A DNA stretch of 8,278 nucleotides, from positions 1-8,278 of the forward strand of contig JASLDD010000078.1 in the NCBI GenBank assembly GCA_030151725.1, given 5' to 3'. Below the pieces are notes generated by a model. It had not been told where the DNA came from and ran no database searches. It saw only the letters and a program-made list of their open reading frames with translations. The position numbers and the translations under genes are program-made. Of the stretch, positions 6,060 to 8,278 are shown piece by piece. The stretch comes from Solirubrobacteraceae bacterium. Lineage in GTDB: Bacteria; Actinomycetota; Thermoleophilia; Solirubrobacterales; Solirubrobacteraceae. Numbering within the stretch: position 1 is the stretch's first letter; the number at the start of each line of letters is the position of its first letter.

Positions 6060-6938
6060 GTGACCGGCGCCGGCACGTCGGCGGGCGACATCCCGAACGT
6101 CGTTCTCAGCCTCTCCAACAAAGCTGAGAATGTCCTGCTCGTCCGTCAGACGTTGAGTGGTCTGGCCGAGACGATCGATCTTGATCCAATCGAGCTCAAC
6201 GATCTCAGCACCGCTGTCAGCGAGGCGTGCAACAACGTTGTGCTGCACGCCTACGAAGGCCGGGAAGGCCCGCTGGAAGTGGAGATCTTCGCCTCCAGTC
6301 CAGTCGTGGAAGTGGTGGTCCGCGATCGCGGCACCGGCATCAGGCCACGCGAGGTCGACCCCGACGAGGAGGTAGCGGGCGGCATCGGACTGCCCGTGAT
6401 TCGGGCGCTTACCCGTGACGTCGAGTTCCGCAGCCTGGACGGTGGCGGCACCGAGGTTCGGATGCGCTTCGACACCGCACATGCCAGCCCGTTGCAGTTG
6501 ACCGCGGGTGAAGCCGACGCGGAGCCGCTGTCGGTCCCGGGCGCCGCATTCGGCTCGAGCGACGCGCTTACCTTCACCGTGGGCCCGACAGCGCTTGCCC
6601 GGGCCGTGCTCCCGCGCATCCTCTGCGCGCTGGCCGCGCGCGCCTACTTCTCGACCGATCGCATCTCCGACACCCAACTGCTCTCCGACGCGCTCGTCGC
6701 GCAGGCCGAGGGCTCGTTCAGCGCAAGCCGCGTCAACGTGGAGGTCGAGCTGAAGCCGCGCGATCTGCAACTGCGTATCGGCCCTTTGCTCGCCGGACAT
6801 GCGGAGAGCGTTCTCCAAGCCGCCTCCGTAGATGGCCTCGGGTCCGTGCTGGAACGCCTCTCCGACAGCCACGAGGTCTCTCCCGACGGTACCTCCGAGA
6901 CGCTTGCCCTGCGACTCGCCGAACGCCAACGTCTCTAG
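6060..6938 (+). CDS. RsbW-like anti-sigma factor with active HATPase_c domain plus degenerate second HATPase-like domain
   Basis: A 292-aa protein expected to bind and silence the preceding sigma factor and to phosphorylate an RsbV-type antagonist. The N-terminal domain (about 14-138) is a complete GHKL/HATPase_c fold: N-box EACNNVVLHAY (55-65), G1 box DRGTG (89-93), G2 box GGIGL (107-111) and GGGTEVRM (128-135). Ordinary RsbW proteins of about 140-160 aa end there. A linker (138-168) leads into about 120 further residues whose order of features mirrors the first half: LPRILCALAARAY, then ISDTQLLSDAL, VNVEVEL and RDLQLRIGPL, and finally the closing strand TSETLALRL. The N-box Asn, the DxGxG motif and the GxGxG lid are all absent. 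I therefore read it as a decayed tandem copy, visible only by eye. The GTG at 6060 is the first good in-frame start and has only a weak GGGCGG-like Shine-Dalgarno. Neither an RsbV nor a phosphatase is encoded in the window. Confidence 0.88.
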   Translation: MTGAGTSAGDIPNVVLSLSNKAENVLLVRQTLSGLAETIDLDPIELNDLSTAVSEACNNVVLHAYEGREGPLEVEIFASSPVVEVVVRDRGTGIRPREVDPDEEVAGGIGLPVIRALTRDVEFRSLDGGGTEVRMRFDTAHASPLQLTAGEADAEPLSVPGAAFGSSDALTFTVGPTALARAVLPRILCALAARAYFSTDRISDTQLLSDALVAQAEGSFSASRVNVEVELKPRDLQLRIGPLLAGHAESVLQAASVDGLGSVLERLSDSHEVSPDGTSETLALRLAERQRL

Positions 6939-6954
6939 TCCAGCTCGGCCTCTG

Positions 6955-6980
6955 GGCCGCCCCACCCAGGGGCGACGGCC
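6955..6980 (+). terminator. Candidate terminator hairpin after the anti-sigma gene
   Basis: CGCCCC (6958-6963) pairs with GGGGCG (6969-6974) around the loop ACCCA. GGC (6955-6957) can extend the stem by pairing with GCC (6978-6980) past a 3-nt bulge. It starts 17 nt after the stop codon at 6938. There is no T-tract, which is common for terminators in GC-rich genomes but weakens the call. Confidence 0.45.
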
Positions 6981-6999
6981 ACAGGGGGCTTGTGACCGC

Positions 7000-7012
7000 C
7001 GCCCGCAGGGCG
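7000..7012 (+). other. Second short GC-rich hairpin downstream of the anti-sigma gene
   Basis: CGCCC-gca-GGGCG is a perfect 5-bp stem with a 3-nt loop, 20 nt after the larger hairpin. It may add to termination or be chance in GC-rich sequence. Apart from the two hairpins and the MFS promoter candidate, I see nothing definite in 6939-7141. Confidence 0.3.
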
Positions 7013-7082
7013 ACTAACTGGCGAAAAGTCTATTGCCCGATTCGTCGGCGGCTAAACCATCAGCCATGCCTGTCTCTCGCAG

Positions 7083-7108
7083 GTTTCCAATCGCTCGACA
7101 GCGGGAAA
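7083..7108 (+). promoter_or_regulatory. Weak SigB-like promoter candidate for the MFS gene
   Basis: GTTT (7083-7086) is followed after 16 nt by GGGAAA (7103-7108). The -35 is exact, and the -10 matches 4 of 6 bases of GGGTAT. The implied start near 7115 would leave a leader of about 27 nt. It is suggestive only because a good SigB-type promoter and its sigma gene lie nearby. Confidence 0.28.
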
Positions 7109-7123
7109 GTGTTGGGTGTGGCT

Positions 7124-7134
7124 GGAGAGGAGAG
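7124..7134 (+). promoter_or_regulatory. Ribosome-binding site that selects the GTG start of the MFS gene
   Basis: The purine-rich GGAGAGGAGAG ends 7 nt before the GTG at 7142, which is in the transporter frame. The nearer ATG at 7137 is in a different frame and too close to the purine run, so it is not the start. In-frame GTGs at 7109 and 7118 lie upstream of the Shine-Dalgarno and have none of their own. Confidence 0.65.
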
Positions 7135-7141
7135 AGATGGG

Positions 7142-8278
7142 GTGGAGACCGGGACGATCGAGACAGATATCCCGGCGCGCCTGGATCGGCTGCCCTGGTC
7201 GCGGTTTCACTGGCGCGTGATTATTGGCTTGGGCACCGTTTGGATCCTCGACGGGCTCGAGGTCACGATCGTGGGGGCGATCTCGGGCCGGATCTCGGAA
7301 AAGGGCGCCGGCGTGGGCATCTCCTCAGCCGACGTGTCGGGGCTTGCTGCCTCGCTGTATGTCGCCGGCGCATGCTTTGGAGCGCTTGTCTTCGGCCAGC
7401 TCACCGACCGCTTTGGGCGCAAGCGACTGTTCATGCTCACGCTGGGGATGTACCTGCTCGCGACCACCCTCACGGCGCTGTCGTTCTCGCCGCTGTGGTT
7501 CTTCGTCTTCCGCTTCTTCACCGGCATGGGCATCGGCGGCGAGTACAGCGCGATCAACTCCGCGATCGACGAGCTGATCCCAGCGCGCAGCCGCGGCCAC
7601 GCCGACATCTCGATCAACGGCAGTTACTGGGGCGGGGCGATCGGTGGATCGCTGCTGGCTGTGCTCGCGCTGAACACGAGCATCTTCCCGCTGGACGTGG
7701 GCTGGCGCCTGTGCTTCGCCCTCGGCGCCGTCCTTGGCCTGGGTGTCCTGTTGATTCGCCGCAACGTGCCAGAGAGCCCGCGTTGGCTGTTCATCCATGG
7801 GCGCGAGCAGGAGGCCGAGGAAGTGGTGGCGAGCATCGAAGCGGAGGTGCGCGAGCAGACGGGCGAGGAGCTTCCGGAGGCAGAGGGGACGATCAAGATC
7901 CGCCAGCGGCGCACGATCCCGCTCAGCCTGATCGTGCGATCGGTCGTCACGCTGTATCCGCGGAGGAGCGTTCTCGGCCTTGCTCTGTTCGTCGGGCAAG
8001 CGTTCCTCTACAACGCGTTGCTGTTCAGCCTCGGCTACATGCTCACGACGTTCTTCGCCGTCAGCAGCGGCGATGTGCCCTACTACATCGCCATCTTCGC
8101 CGTCGGCAACCTGCTCGGGCCGCTGACGCTGGGGCGCCTGTTCGACACGATCGGGCGCAAGCCGATGATCGCCGGCACCTACATCCTCTCGGGCACACTG
8201 CTGCTGATCACGGCCTTCCTCTTCAAGGGCAATCAGTTCACCGCCGCGAGCTTCGTGATCGCGCTGATGGTCATCTTC
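7142..8278 (+). CDS. Major facilitator superfamily transporter, sugar/metabolite:H+ symporter-like (partial, C-terminus outside window)
   Basis: An inner-membrane secondary transporter of the 12-helix MFS fold; 379 codons are present with no stop before the window edge. The first six helices run roughly 25-49, 66-88, 96-114, 117-138, 158-180 and 187-207. A charged central loop (about 208-272, rich in Glu and Arg) follows, then helices 7 to 9 and the start of helix 10. Diagnostic motifs are GQLTDRFGRKR (85-95) in the loop between helices 2 and 3, its repeat GRLFDTIGRKP (331-341) between helices 8 and 9, RFFTGMGIGGEYSAINSAID in helix 4, and PESPRWL (210-216) after helix 6, as in sugar porter and metabolite:H+ symporter families. 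Asp37 lies in helix 1 and could take part in proton coupling. The substrate is unknown. The GTG start is chosen on a strong Shine-Dalgarno (7124-7134). It is codirectional with the sigma block but 203 nt away behind hairpins, so probably a separate transcript. Confidence 0.92.
   Translation, partial: METGTIETDIPARLDRLPWSRFHWRVIIGLGTVWILDGLEVTIVGAISGRISEKGAGVGISSADVSGLAASLYVAGACFGALVFGQLTDRFGRKRLFMLTLGMYLLATTLTALSFSPLWFFVFRFFTGMGIGGEYSAINSAIDELIPARSRGHADISINGSYWGGAIGGSLLAVLALNTSIFPLDVGWRLCFALGAVLGLGVLLIRRNVPESPRWLFIHGREQEAEEVVASIEAEVREQTGEELPEAEGTIKIRQRRTIPLSLIVRSVVTLYPRRSVLGLALFVGQAFLYNALLFSLGYMLTTFFAVSSGDVPYYIAIFAVGNLLGPLTLGRLFDTIGRKPMIAGTYILSGTLLLITAFLFKGNQFTAASFVIALMVIF

Noticed and set aside
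5952..6965. A 337-codon minus-strand open frame opposite the anti-sigma gene
   Set aside because: It is antisense to a gene with clear HATPase_c motifs. Long open antisense frames are expected at this GC content.
7137..7139. ATG just after the purine-rich ribosome-binding site, as start of the MFS gene
   Set aside because: It is out of frame with the MFS protein and leads to a short meaningless peptide. The GTG at 7142 is in frame and better spaced.

Overview
The window looks like a chromosomal segment of a GC-rich, high-G+C Gram-positive type bacterium. The evidence is very strong G/C third-position bias in every real gene, frequent GTG starts, and a SigB/SigF-type general-stress sigma factor paired with an RsbW-like kinase. 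An actinobacterium is most likely. A deep lineage such as Thermoleophilia/Solirubrobacterales is a guess from protein flavour, not a demonstrated placement. I see no mobile element, CRISPR array, rRNA or tRNA.

Layout. The left half (about 1-3726) is a compact minus-strand unit of three genes read right to left. First is a class III PLP aminotransferase (3726-2329), then the ribosome-associated GTPase TypA/BipA (2317-470, 11 nt downstream), then the N-terminal half of an ABC-2-type transporter ATPase (464-1, 5 nt downstream, cut by the window edge). The divergent intergenic region (3727-3930) is packed with small dyad symmetries. It includes a pair of 22-nt direct repeats that also fold into a long hairpin directly in front of the aminotransferase start codon.

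The right half is plus-strand and looks like a signalling and stress-response block. A membrane-anchored GGDEF diguanylate cyclase (3931-5064) is followed by a SigB-family sigma factor (5194-5994). After a hairpin-containing 65-nt gap comes an RsbW-like anti-sigma protein (6060-6938). A major facilitator transporter (7142 to the edge, incomplete) follows. The promoter before the sigma gene matches the SigB/SigF consensus almost perfectly (GTTT, 15 nt, GGGTAA), so the sigma factor probably drives its own transcription. A perfect 8-bp inverted repeat overlaps this promoter. Weaker look-alikes precede the GGDEF gene and the MFS gene.

How it may work together (inference). The anti-sigma protein would hold the sigma factor inactive until an RsbV-type antagonist, not encoded here, releases it. 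The freed sigma factor would then transcribe itself and its neighbours. The most unusual point is that the anti-sigma protein has a second C-terminal segment shaped like another HATPase_c domain, with every ATP-binding motif eroded. This gives a tandem kinase/pseudokinase architecture. The neighbouring c-di-GMP enzyme raises the possibility of a link between second-messenger signalling and the stress sigma factor, but the sequence alone does not show one.
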